From a virus, in the IMG/VR virus record IMGVR_UViG_3300028384_000350, positions 1-23,715 of that record: 23,715 nt of DNA. One strand, 5' to 3'. Below, piece after piece: positions 1 through 5,864 of this stretch. Made by a program: the position numbers and the translations under genes. The notes beneath the pieces were generated by a model. The model was given only the letters and a program-made list of their open reading frames with translations, was not told the origin of the DNA and ran no database searches. Positions within the stretch are counted from its first letter, which is position 1. Each line of letters begins with the position of its first letter.

Positions 1-22
1 GGACGATGAAATCCCATTTTGA
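1..22 (+). CDS. ssb: 3' end of probable single-stranded DNA-binding protein (partial)
   Basis: Only the last six codons and the stop lie in the window. Frame 2 reads DDEIPF followed by TGA at 20-22. An acidic tail ending in (D)D(D/E)IPF is the hallmark C-terminus of bacterial and phage SSB proteins, where it docks partner replication proteins. The nearby exonuclease and nuclease genes fit a replication region. The next gene starts 8 bases after the stop. With so few residues this rests entirely on the tail motif; the upstream sequence would settle it. Confidence 0.6.
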
Positions 23-30
23 GGTGCGTG

Positions 31-249
31 ATGTCTGATTCAAAAAGGCTCCGTGCAATTTGCAATAATTGTGCGTTTTTCTTACCGCAAAAGATTGAAA
101 AACCTCATTCCGGTTCTTGCTCGAGATACCCGAACAAAATCGGATCGCGCGACAATCTTGATTTTTGTGGCGAGTTCAAATCTTATGAGGCTTGGCATGG
201 ATGCAAGATGGCTTGGCCAGAAATGTTTGGGGAATTTTCGCATGTCTGA
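31..249 (+). CDS. Small zinc-ribbon-like protein, four cysteines
   Basis: This encodes 72 residues. The ATG at 31 is chosen over an in-frame ATG at 19 because GAGGTG lies at 21-26, a good ribosome binding site. The protein has a CNNC pair near residue 11, then a GSC and an FCGEF motif, giving a C-x2-C...C...C pattern that could bind one zinc ion. Short proteins with this Cys layout and a closing CGEF-type motif are familiar from many phage early regions, but I know of no assigned role. Its 3' end overlaps the next gene by 8 bases, so the two are probably co-translated. Confidence 0.75.
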   Translation: MSDSKRLRAICNNCAFFLPQKIEKPHSGSCSRYPNKIGSRDNLDFCGEFKSYEAWHGCKMAWPEMFGEFSHV

Positions 250-490
250 TCCAACAATCAACATCAACTTTGATGCCTCGAAAGATGATCTTTACATCAT
301 AATTCATGGCATGGATTACAAGCTGACAAACAATCGTTTGAAAATGATGATGATGGAAATGGACGATGAAACATTTTCTAAGTTTGATAAAGAGAACGAT
401 CGCATCAGAGAATTGCAAGAAATTTTCACCGGCAACTTTAAGGAATTGCGAGAACTTGTCGGTGGTAATTTTAACAAAACCATGAATTGA
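242..490 (+). CDS. Hypothetical early protein, helical C-terminus
   Basis: This encodes 82 residues from an ATG at 242 that overlaps the stop of the zinc-ribbon gene; the tight overlap decides the start. The first 35 residues look like beta strands, followed by a Met-rich stretch with four Met in a row and a charged, probably helical C-terminal half. I recognise no family. It is the last gene before the rightward terminator at 520-552. Confidence 0.65.
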   Translation: MSDPTININFDASKDDLYIIIHGMDYKLTNNRLKMMMMEMDDETFSKFDKENDRIRELQEIFTGNFKELRELVGGNFNKTMN

Positions 491-519
491 CCGGTTTGCG
501 GCTTGAGCCGGTCAATCTT

Positions 520-552
520 AACCTCGGGGTTTCGGCTCCGAGGTTTCTTTTT
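520..552 (+). terminator. Rho-independent terminator of the left rightward operon
   Basis: An 8-bp perfect stem, AACCTCGG (520-527) with CCGAGGTT (538-545), encloses a 10-base loop and runs into a T-rich tract at 544-552. It lies 30 bases after the stop at 490 and touches the stop codon of the convergent exonuclease gene. A second perfect 8-bp hairpin just upstream (487-514, TTGACCGG/CCGGTCAA) has no clear T tract for the + strand; it may act on leftward transcripts. Confidence 0.8.
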
Positions 553-1219
553 ACCAACCAACCGCAACCATTCGGTTGTGAATCTCTCGAACGCGCATCA
601 CATCATCGCGGCAATATTCGGCGATTTTGGCGTGTTCGCCATTGGCCCAGGCATCCGCCACCATCGACCCATCAAACCCATCTTTGCCCTTGATGCCCAG
701 GATGTCGCATAGGTCATCGAGTGCAACGCGGTTTCCTGACCCCGCCCACATGACCATTGTGTCATGGATTTTCTTGTCCCAGGGTTTCGGATCGCGTGGC
801 ATCATATGCGCTCCAGGCAACTTGACCCCGAGTGCGATCGCGCGTTTGCGTAGGAACCCGATGTCAAAACCGATGATGTTGTGACCGACCAGGGTTTCCG
901 AATGATATTTGTCGAGATCGTTGAAAAAGGCCATCAACAATGGTTTTTCTTCCTCGAGGCTCGATGCGTGAAAACATTTTATTTCACCGTCATTTTTTGC
1001 CCATGCAATGGTGCAAATGTGTCCTCGGCCACCATCAAACGAGGATTTGGAAAACATCTCTCTCGCGGCCGTTTCTGCGCTCTCTGCATACCATTTTTCG
1101 ATCGACTCCGGTTTCTTTATCGAGGCCGGTGGTTTTACCTTGCCCAAACACCGCTCGAGGTATTCGGGTGATTGGCTTGGTATTGTTTCCAAATCGAAAT
1201 AAACGAAACGATCATCCAT
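551..1219 (-). CDS. DEDDy 3'-5' exonuclease (PolB exonuclease-like)
   Basis: This encodes 222 residues and is predicted to remove nucleotides from 3' ends during phage DNA replication, repair or recombination. RNase H-fold exonuclease motifs are in order: Exo I FDLET (D9, E11), Exo II HNIIGFD (D119) and Exo III Y202-CRD-D206, the DEDDy form. The layout resembles stand-alone exonucleases related to the PolB proofreading domain (PF10108 type). The start at 1219 is preferred over 1261 because it overlaps the upstream stop (ATGGATGA) and follows a GGGAA box. It is the last gene of a three-gene operon with the nuclease and RHH protein. A partner polymerase is not in the window. Confidence 0.85.
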   Translation of the reverse strand: MDDRFVYFDLETIPSQSPEYLERCLGKVKPPASIKKPESIEKWYAESAETAAREMFSKSSFDGGRGHICTIAWAKNDGEIKCFHASSLEEEKPLLMAFFNDLDKYHSETLVGHNIIGFDIGFLRKRAIALGVKLPGAHMMPRDPKPWDKKIHDTMVMWAGSGNRVALDDLCDILGIKGKDGFDGSMVADAWANGEHAKIAEYCRDDVMRVREIHNRMVAVGW

Positions 1220-1631
1220 GATATTTTTCCCACGCCATAATTTCCCGCGCCATATACGCAAACCCCTCGAGGCTTACGAAAACCAACCCATCCTCATTGT
1301 ATTCGACACCAGACATCGCGCCTATGGCATCCCATCCAACCGCAACTTGAATTGGTTTTCGATCGAACTTGAAAATCACGCATGGATATTTTCCGGATGC
1401 GTTGGCCGCGTCTGTTGATTGTTGCCACCATGCCGGCATAAACGACCCGCCTTTGTATCGCTTGCACTCGATCGAGAATGGCCAGGATTCCAACCTGGTC
1501 ACAAGATCGGGTTGATTGGCTTGCCTTTGTTGCTCGAATGGATTGCGATCGAACTTGATGCCCAATAAACCCTCGAGTTCTCTTGCAACATCACGTTCGA
1601 AACCTGCCCCTTTTGTTTTTGGATTAGCCAT
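1212..1631 (-). CDS. PD-(D/E)XK nuclease, possible Holliday junction resolvase
   Basis: This encodes 139 residues. An N-terminal helix FERDVARELE (from residue 11) is followed by P41-D42-L and then IECK (E55, K57), the PD-(D/E)XK nuclease signature with a D-x12-E-x-K spacing. This compact layout is common in phage resolvases of the Hjc-like or VRR-NUC-like kind, so branched-DNA cleavage is likely, though a DNA-repair or restriction-type role cannot be excluded. The start at 1631 is chosen because ATGGCTAA overlaps the stop of the RHH gene; the longer reading frame to 1700 would run far into that gene. It overlaps the downstream exonuclease by 8 bases. Confidence 0.75.
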   Translation of the reverse strand: MANPKTKGAGFERDVARELEGLLGIKFDRNPFEQQRQANQPDLVTRLESWPFSIECKRYKGGSFMPAWWQQSTDAANASGKYPCVIFKFDRKPIQVAVGWDAIGAMSGVEYNEDGLVFVSLEGFAYMAREIMAWEKYHG

Positions 1632-1815
1632 TTTTTTCATCCGCCTCATCGACCACCGGTTGATAATCCGGCAAATCGATTCCGTATTGTCGCAATCCAT
1701 CGATCAAGAATTGTTCGCAATGGACGTTCATGGGAACGCGGGTGTCCTTTTTGAGCCGGCGCATTCCGTTGATAACATCGTCGCGAATGTTCACTAAAAA
1801 ATTAGAATATGGCAT
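1624..1815 (-). CDS. Ribbon-helix-helix (Arc/CopG-like) regulator
   Basis: This encodes 63 residues. The predicted fold is a short strand NFLVNIRDDV, helix A around residues 15-26, a turn, and helix B from about residue 29 to 45 (FLIDGLRQYG), as in Arc/CopG/MetJ repressors, which dimerise and bind operators through the strand. GAGGA sits just before the ATG. It is the first gene of the leftward early operon, next to a divergent promoter pair rich in inverted repeats, so autoregulation and control of the rightward early operon are likely but inferred. Confidence 0.65.
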   Translation of the reverse strand: MPYSNFLVNIRDDVINGMRRLKKDTRVPMNVHCEQFLIDGLRQYGIDLPDYQPVVDEADEKNG

Positions 1816-1841
1816 TTTTCCTCACTCCATTATTTGTGGCG

Positions 1842-1869
1842 AGAATATCAAACATTGTCCCGAGGTCAA
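1842..1869 (-). promoter_or_regulatory. Sigma-70-like promoter for the leftward RHH/nuclease/exonuclease operon
   Basis: Read on the minus strand, TTGACC (1869-1864) is followed by a 16-base spacer and TATTCT (1847-1842). The expected start near 1835 gives a leader of about 20 bases before the ATG at 1815. It is back to back with the rightward promoter; their -35 boxes are 9 bases apart. Confidence 0.6.
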
Positions 1870-1878
1870 TAAAACATG

Positions 1879-1907
1879 TTGACGAATATATATTTCGCCA
1901 ATATTCT
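1879..1907 (+). promoter_or_regulatory. Sigma-70-like promoter for the rightward small-gene operon
   Basis: TTGACG (1879-1884), a 17-base spacer and TATTCT (1902-1907) match a bacterial housekeeping promoter. The expected start near 1914 leaves a leader of about 26 bases before the ATG at 1940. The spacer contains CGAA/TTCG arms around an AT run (1883-1897). Confidence 0.65.
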
Positions 1908-1939
1908 CGGCCTCACAAACTGAATAAGGATTGAATAAA

Positions 1940-2065
1940 ATGAGCAACTTGAAAAAATTCATCACCATGATCGAGGAATTTGAACGCGACCTTGGAATTT
2001 GGGGTGACATCCTTGGCGGTGTTTGCCTGGTCGCCATATTCGTTGGCCTCTTTGTGTTGGTGTGA
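1940..2065 (+). CDS. 41-residue single-TM microprotein
   Basis: ATG at 1940 follows AAGGA (1926-1930) at 9 bases spacing. The product has a charged N-terminal helix (residues 1-18, with IEEFERD) and one hydrophobic segment from about residue 24 to 41, ending GLFVLV right at the C-terminus. This suggests a small N-in inner membrane protein. It is the first gene of the operon and so would be expressed first. I recognise no family; small early phage membrane proteins sometimes alter host membranes or block superinfection, but nothing here proves that. Confidence 0.65.
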   Translation: MSNLKKFITMIEEFERDLGIWGDILGGVCLVAIFVGLFVLV

Positions 2066-2068
2066 TCG

Positions 2069-2284
2069 ATGTTCTTTCAACGCAAGAAAACATCGCCGCC
2101 CATGCGCATCAAACCGCATGTTGTGCCGGCGTATATGTTGCAAGAGGCCGCATCCGCGTTGCCCTCGGAACAACTGTGCAACGCCGTATATACCGCCATC
2201 GCTGACAAACGCGATGTGCGCCCCGAACATATTGAAATCTTGGCCAACCGCCTCGGACGCTTGGCGCATGAAAGGAATCGATGA
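2069..2284 (+). CDS. Hypothetical early protein
   Basis: This encodes 71 residues, starting 3 bases after the previous stop. The N-terminus is basic (FFQRKK...MRIKPH); the rest looks helical. No motif is recognised. The ribosome binding site is weak, so translation is probably coupled to the gene before it. The stop overlaps the start of the next gene (ATGA). Confidence 0.6.
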   Translation: MFFQRKKTSPPMRIKPHVVPAYMLQEAASALPSEQLCNAVYTAIADKRDVRPEHIEILANRLGRLAHERNR

Positions 2285-2664
2285 TGGATTTATTCACTTA
2301 TGCAAAACCCAAAACCCGCAAGGATGAACTCGAGGATGCGGCGAAAGAGTTCCACCGACAACACCCCAAGGTTTGGTCGTTGTTCATCAAATTCACCCAC
2401 GAAATGATCGATCGCGGTTTCAACAATTATTCCGCCCATGCCATATTCGAACGCATTCGGTGGGAAACCGACCAGGCGGATGATGAGGGTCGATCGACAT
2501 TTAAGTTGAACAACAACCATCGCTCGTTTTATGCGCGTTGGTATATGACCGCATTTCCCGAACATCGCGGGTTTTTCCGACTCCGCGCAATGACCAGTGA
2601 AAACGATCCGGCAAAAGATTTGCCCGAACTAACACCCCAGGATTTCCCATATGTCGAACAATGA
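2281..2664 (+). CDS. Conserved phage protein of unknown function (FHxxHP...RIRWE type)
   Basis: This encodes 127 residues (126 if the second ATG at 2284 is used). It carries FHRQHPKVW (from about residue 24), a FERIRWET motif (about 58-65), FKLNNNH (about 75-81) and FYARWYM (about 84-90). From memory this combination is typical of a protein widespread in phages and prophages of proteobacteria, often in early or replication regions, with no established activity. The conserved His, Arg, Trp and Asn residues suggest nucleic acid binding or an enzyme, but that is conjecture. Confidence 0.75.
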   Translation: MMDLFTYAKPKTRKDELEDAAKEFHRQHPKVWSLFIKFTHEMIDRGFNNYSAHAIFERIRWETDQADDEGRSTFKLNNNHRSFYARWYMTAFPEHRGFFRLRAMTSENDPAKDLPELTPQDFPYVEQ

Positions 2665-2860
2665 TTTCGCAATGGCGGTGAATGATGCCGCTCGATCAAA
2701 ACATCAACTGGATTCTTTGAATCGTCAATATGCGGCCTTGCAATCTAAGGCCCACAAACAACGCAACGAGATTGCGCGATTGAACCAATTCATCGAGGAA
2801 ATCCAAAAGGAAAATCAAAAACTATTGGCACAAATCAGATGGATGAAAGGCGAAACATGA
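2651..2860 (+). CDS. Small coiled-coil protein
   Basis: This encodes 69 residues, almost entirely predicted helix. From about residue 16 to 64 hydrophobic Leu/Ile residues recur in heptad-like spacing among Gln, Lys and Glu, which suggests a dimeric or trimeric coiled coil. The start overlaps the upstream stop by 14 bases, with AGGA at suitable distance. Function unknown. Confidence 0.65.
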   Translation: MSNNDFAMAVNDAARSKHQLDSLNRQYAALQSKAHKQRNEIARLNQFIEEIQKENQKLLAQIRWMKGET

Positions 2861-3087
2861 TTGCGTTGAAACGTGACGAAACCGGCCTTTGGGTGTCCCC
2901 TGGCGGTGATGTGTGGTTCGAGGCTAGGGATTGCCCCCATTGCCTCGGAACCGGTGTTGTTGAGATCGATGTCCCTCGGCCTCATTCACCGACCCGCGAT
3001 GTCGGGGTGATCGATGTCGGGGTTGGATCATGCCAGGAATGTGAGGGATTGGGTGCAATCGTAAAAGAGGATGAAAACGATGAGTGA
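2857..3087 (+). CDS. CxxCxGxG zinc-knuckle protein (DnaJ-like Cys motif)
   Basis: This encodes 76 residues. The ATG at 2857 is preferred over 2839 because it overlaps the previous stop (ATGA) and follows AAGG. The N-terminal half is beta-like (GLWVSPGGDVWFE). Two motifs follow, CPHCLGTG and CQECEGLG, about 36 residues apart. Two C-x2-C-x-G-x-G repeats form one zinc site in DnaJ-type domains. There is no J domain, so it is an isolated zinc module, perhaps binding a protein or RNA partner. The tail is acidic. Confidence 0.7.
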   Translation: MIALKRDETGLWVSPGGDVWFEARDCPHCLGTGVVEIDVPRPHSPTRDVGVIDVGVGSCQECEGLGAIVKEDENDE

Positions 3088-3223
3088 TAAAAAGAATTAT
3101 TCCGCGCCGGTGGTGGCTTCCGGATTTTGGGTTGGCTTTGCCCTATTGATGATTTTCTTTTGGGGTGAACCCGATCTCAAGGATGCTTTGATTGATTTCT
3201 TGATGAGAAACCAATATAATTGA
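3080..3223 (+). CDS. 47-residue single-TM microprotein
   Basis: ATG at 3080 overlaps the upstream stop (ATGAGTGA). The product has a polar N-terminus, a hydrophobic segment from about residue 11 to 28 (GFWVGFALLMIFFW) and a short charged C-terminus. It is the last gene of the operon, 46 bases before the terminator hairpin. The overlap and clean TM pattern support it. Function unknown. Confidence 0.6.
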   Translation: MSDKKNYSAPVVASGFWVGFALLMIFFWGEPDLKDALIDFLMRNQYN

Positions 3224-3236
3224 CGAACCATGCAAA

Positions 3237-3255
3237 TCAATACGGCCTGTATTGA
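3237..3255. repeat. Short inverted repeat between convergent operons
   Basis: TCAATAC (3237-3243) and GTATTGA (3249-3255) form a perfect 7-bp stem with a 5-base loop. It has no T tract on either strand. It may help stop leftward late transcripts leaving 3265, but this is weak. Confidence 0.4.
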
Positions 3256-3264
3256 ATACCCAAA

Positions 3265-3450
3265 CTAAGCCCCGCCATCATTGGTGGGGTTTTCTTTTAC
3301 GACCTCGAGGGTGGGTTTCTTTTTGACGCTCTCGAGCAATTTCACAACCATGTCGAGGCGATCGGATTCTGGCAACCAAAACTCGGCAATGGTGGTGCCA
3401 TTGGCCGTGATGCGAATTTCGCCGTTATCTCTCACCTCGACGCTTGTCAT
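3265..3450 (-). CDS. Small hypothetical protein after the endolysin
   Basis: This encodes 61 residues. The ATG overlaps the endolysin stop (ATGA at 3450-3447). The first 27 residues alternate like beta strands (VEVRDNGEIRITANG); a helix around residues 30-43 and a polar tail follow. It is the last gene of the late operon. Its final codons double as the terminator stem of the opposite operon. No family recognised. Confidence 0.6.
   Translation of the reverse strand: MTSVEVRDNGEIRITANGTTIAEFWLPESDRLDMVVKLLESVKKKPTLEVVKENPTNDGGA
3270..3298 (+). terminator. Rho-independent terminator of the rightward early operon
   Basis: CCCCGCCA (3270-3277) pairs with TGGTGGGG (3282-3289), with one G-T wobble and a TCAT loop, followed by TTTTCTTTT (3290-3298). 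This is a strong + strand terminator. It lies inside the last codons of the antisense gene 3265-3450. Confidence 0.85.
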
Positions 3451-4262
3451 CCGATCATTGCCGCGAATGTTTTCGGCCCAACAATGCCATCAACAACCAA
3501 ACCGTTTGCCGCTTGCCATTTCTCGACCGCTTGTTTTGTGACCAGGCCAAAGATGCCATCGGCATCCTCACCAAGTTTTTCCTGGATTTGTTTCACTCGA
3601 TCGCCGGTCGATCCAACTTTCAACAAAATCGGCGATGGTTTCATCGTGTAGGTTCCGCCCAGGATTCCCAACGCTCGATGATAGTGATGTTTTCGATCCG
3701 CCAGGCCGATCTTTCCGCCATTGATTTTGCGGGTGGCTTTCTCGATGTCATCCGACATTCCATTCAAACCGTTCACCTTCCAGAACCAACATGCGGCCTC
3801 GAGTGCGCCCTCTTTGGTGAATAGATATTCGAGAGTTCGTTCTACCGATCGACCAATCGAATCTGCGAATCCGGTGGTGTTGTTTCGACCGGTGAGTTGG
3901 ATCGCCCCTTTTCCTCGGAACAACCACCCATCTCCGGATTCAATGTCGCCGTTGCCCATGCGATTAGCATATACGACATTAGCAATGCGTTGAGGATCAC
4001 GATGGAAATCATTCGCTTCCCTTCCGGCGTTCTTAAAATATTTCGGGAATACCGCATTCAAACCCTTTGCGCTGTAATTGAGATTTTCCTCGAGAACGCG
4101 AAAGTTGAGCGATTCATGGCCGCATTGGGCAAAGAACATCGCCATTCGATTTGGTGAATCGATTTCGTATTTTGGCAAATATTGCATAAACAACCCATGC
4201 CATTCCTCGAACTCTCGATTGCCCTCGATCAACTGTTTTGTTTGCTCCAACGTTAAGTTCAT
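3447..4262 (-). CDS. Endolysin: GH19 chitinase-like domain plus peptidoglycan-binding domain
   Basis: This encodes 271 residues that would cleave the peptidoglycan glycan chain at lysis. The GH19-like catalytic domain spans about 5-205: AQCGHES (H49, E50, with E50 the likely catalytic acid) and the family hallmark GDGWLFRGKGAIQLTG (residues 110-125). A PG_binding_1 type domain follows at about 213-270 (LKVGSTGDRVKQIQ..., DADGIFG, DGIVGPKT). There is no signal peptide, so it needs the holin to reach the wall. The start at 4262 is preferred over 4328: it follows GGAA directly after the upstream stop, whereas the longer frame overlaps that gene. Confidence 0.9.
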   Translation of the reverse strand: MNLTLEQTKQLIEGNREFEEWHGLFMQYLPKYEIDSPNRMAMFFAQCGHESLNFRVLEENLNYSAKGLNAVFPKYFKNAGREANDFHRDPQRIANVVYANRMGNGDIESGDGWLFRGKGAIQLTGRNNTTGFADSIGRSVERTLEYLFTKEGALEAACWFWKVNGLNGMSDDIEKATRKINGGKIGLADRKHHYHRALGILGGTYTMKPSPILLKVGSTGDRVKQIQEKLGEDADGIFGLVTKQAVEKWQAANGLVVDGIVGPKTFAAMIG

Positions 4263-4263
4263 T

Positions 4264-4752
4264 TTAATTCCCTTCCTCGATGATGAAATTGAGGTTTTCA
4301 TGCGCCGGATAAGTGACGATGTGTTCACCTTCCGGACAATTATATTTGATTTGCCCTAGCAATGTCGCCTCGCCCAATGCGACCTGGTACATATCCATTT
4401 CGCGGATATAGACGCGATAACCAAATCGATCGATGGTATCGCTTGCCGGCCCTGAGAACTTGGCCACCGATGGCGTTGCCGGAAACACAACGAAATCGGA
4501 ATCGCGGATTTCGACCGTGAATCCGATGACCTCGCAATCATCACGCAACTTTTGCCTGGCAACGATCACGCGAAACCCCTCATCGATCGGCCCATTGCTG
4601 ATTTCAAAGTGTTCCGGCGACCATTCCAGGATCGGACGATCGAACCAATCCCATCCGAGTTTTCCGGATAGGGTGACACCGCCACTGATCGCGGCGATGA
4701 TTGCACCGCCGGCGGCGGCGATGCCCTTGATATGATCGAACCCGAAATTCAT
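4264..4752 (-). CDS. Membrane-anchored protein with beta-rich C-terminal domain
   Basis: This encodes 162 residues. The start at 4752 overlaps the holin stop (ATGA) and is preferred over the longer frame to 4935. One hydrophobic, Ala/Gly-rich TM segment lies at about residues 8-29, followed by an approximately 130-residue domain of alternating strands. There are only two cysteines (DDCEV and YNCPEG), both in the C-terminal domain, which could pair if that domain is periplasmic. It sits between holin and endolysin. A role in envelope disruption is possible, but I recognise no family and see no lipobox or typical spanin features. Confidence 0.65.
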   Translation of the reverse strand: MNFGFDHIKGIAAAGGAIIAAISGGVTLSGKLGWDWFDRPILEWSPEHFEISNGPIDEGFRVIVARQKLRDDCEVIGFTVEIRDSDFVVFPATPSVAKFSGPASDTIDRFGYRVYIREMDMYQVALGEATLLGQIKYNCPEGEHIVTYPAHENLNFIIEEGN

Positions 4753-5102
4753 TTCTTGCCGAAAAACCTCGAGACTGACCGGATGCCCACGCTTGCACTC
4801 ACAACGGCTCCCAAGGCCACCTGATACCACTGCGGCATCACCTCGAGTGCGGCAAACCCATCCGACACCACTTGCCGCCCCCAATCGCCGCAAAACGCCA
4901 GGATGAGAGGGATCGAGAACAACAAAGTGATCCATTCATCTTTCCAGGAATTTTCGGTCGCTTTGATTGCCGCTAAATCCCAATCGATTTCGCCGGTGAG
5001 TTGCTTCTTTTTGATTTCCGCCTCGGTGAGTTTGATGGCCGTTTTCGAATCAATATATGATTTCGCCAATCCGCCCAGGCTTCCCAGGATTTGCCCGATC
5101 AT
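4749..5102 (-). CDS. Holin, similar to GTA-type three-TM holins
   Basis: This encodes 117 residues that would form lesions in the inner membrane and release the endolysin. The N-terminal 50 residues are an amphipathic, charged helix region (AEIKKKQLTGEIDWD). A WKDEWITLLFSIPLILAF segment (53-70) is the first clear TM; WYQVALGAVVSASVGIRS (92-109) is the second. The KDEW...LLFSIPL...WY...G(I/V)R pattern matches from memory the holin family described from gene transfer agents (PF11351 type). The start at 5102 overlaps the upstream stop (ATGA); the frame open to 5276 is not used. The endolysin lies two genes downstream. Confidence 0.75.
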   Translation of the reverse strand: MIGQILGSLGGLAKSYIDSKTAIKLTEAEIKKKQLTGEIDWDLAAIKATENSWKDEWITLLFSIPLILAFCGDWGRQVVSDGFAALEVMPQWYQVALGAVVSASVGIRSVSRFFGKK

Positions 5103-5296
5103 GATTTCACCTCTTTGCCCATCCAAATCGCAAACGATCCGGTCATCGCCCCTGTTACCACCGAAATCAATCCCGCTTGCGCGGTTGATAAATCGGGCTG
5201 TGATAATGCCCATTCCAGGCATCGAATATACATGATTGTCATCACCAACATCATAAGACGCGGCAACACTTTCCATTCATCAAGTTTGGTCGCCAT
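5099..5296 (-). CDS. Small two-TM membrane protein, possible holin partner
   Basis: This encodes 65 residues with a hydrophobic segment around 12-31 and a second around 40-60 (AGLISVVTGAMTGSFAIWMG). GAAAGG lies upstream of the ATG. The tight overlap with the holin gene (ATGA) and two TMs suggest a second holin or antiholin-like membrane protein of the lysis cassette. Similar short proteins occur in other phages beside lysis genes, but I cannot name the family with confidence. Confidence 0.65.
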   Translation of the reverse strand: MATKLDEWKVLPRLMMLVMTIMYIRCLEWALSQPDLSTAQAGLISVVTGAMTGSFAIWMGKEVKS

Positions 5297-5402
5297 TGTT
5301 TAAGTACCTTTCCGCGATTTTTCGATCGCTCGTAATTATAACAACAAATCCGGTTTCAGAATAGACCGCCCAACGCATCGGCCCGATTTGCTTCATTTTC
5401 AT
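5280..5402 (-). CDS. 40-residue hypothetical protein in the lysis cassette
   Basis: A short reading frame starts directly after the stop of the preceding gene (TGA 5405-5403, ATG 5402; a second ATG at 5396) and ends inside the next gene with 17 bases overlap. It reads like a compact alpha/beta peptide (RWAVYSETGFVVIITSDRK) and fills what would otherwise be the only sizeable gap in this part of the operon. The GGTGA just upstream is a modest ribosome binding site. Probably real but unproven. Confidence 0.5.
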   Translation of the reverse strand: MKMKQIGPMRWAVYSETGFVVIITSDRKIAERYLNNGDQT

Positions 5403-5864
5403 TCACCAACGGCCCTGGCCTTTTCCGATGAACCACAACGTGAACGCCATCCCCGCAATGCCCAGGATGACAATGATTCCGCCAACGACCCACTCGATGA
5501 TTGTTTGTTTCTGCTGTTCGGCGGCGATCGCTTGCGCTCGACGTTTCTTTCTGGCCTCGACCTCGAACTTGATGAAATCATCTTTCAACCCTGGCCGGCC
5601 ATATAGTTGCAACGCCGACATCAACTCTTTTCGTTGTTGGCGCATCTTTTCGATGGCCATAAATTCCTCGAAATCGTTGGTATCTTTGCCGGCAAGTTTT
5701 GACCAAACCGAGTTTTTCTTTCGATCGCCCCGCGCCCTTAATTGTTCCTCGGCTCCGATCATGTCACCGATTTGATTGGCGCATGACATAATATCACGAC
5801 CCGCGTTGATCGTGGCTTTTACGGTTGCGAATGCGGCATTGAACGCGGCAAGTTCGGCGATCAT
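5403..5864 (-). CDS. Conserved phage protein with C-terminal TM segment
   Basis: This encodes 153 residues. AAGGGTG before the ATG at 5864, and overlap with the upstream stop, fix the start; the frame is open to 5972. Residues 1-35 are Ala-rich helix (AELAAFNAAFATVKATI); a long charged helical middle follows (MRQQRKELMSALQLYGRPGLKDDF near 93-116); a TM segment spans about 127-147 (VVGGIIVILGIAGMAFTLWF). Similar proteins with an xYGRPGLxDDF-like motif are familiar from marine phages near lysis genes, with no established function. It is likely a C-tail-anchored inner membrane protein. Confidence 0.7.
   Translation of the reverse strand: MIAELAAFNAAFATVKATINAGRDIMSCANQIGDMIGAEEQLRARGDRKKNSVWSKLAGKDTNDFEEFMAIEKMRQQRKELMSALQLYGRPGLKDDFIKFEVEARKKRRAQAIAAEQQKQTIIEWVVGGIIVILGIAGMAFTLWFIGKGQGRW

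Larger units (their letters stand above)
1841..1908. promoter_or_regulatory. Symmetric divergent control region with candidate operators
   Basis: GAGAATAT (1841-1848) and ATATTCTC (1901-1908) are perfect inverted repeats that contain the two -10 boxes. GTCAA (1865-1869) and TTGAC (1879-1883) are inverted repeats containing the -35 boxes. All are centred near 1874. The palindrome AACATGTT (1873-1880) lies close to the centre. A dimeric repressor such as the adjacent RHH protein could cover both promoters; that link is inferred. Confidence 0.5.

Noticed and set aside
487-514. Perfect 8-bp hairpin as a second rightward terminator.
   Set aside because: It lacks a T tract on the + strand; it may serve leftward transcripts, but the evidence is weak.
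4753-4935. N-terminal extension of the 4264-4752 gene to 4935.
   Set aside because: The extension lies wholly over the holin gene in another frame and has no ribosome binding site; the ATGA overlap at 4752 fits the rest of the operon.
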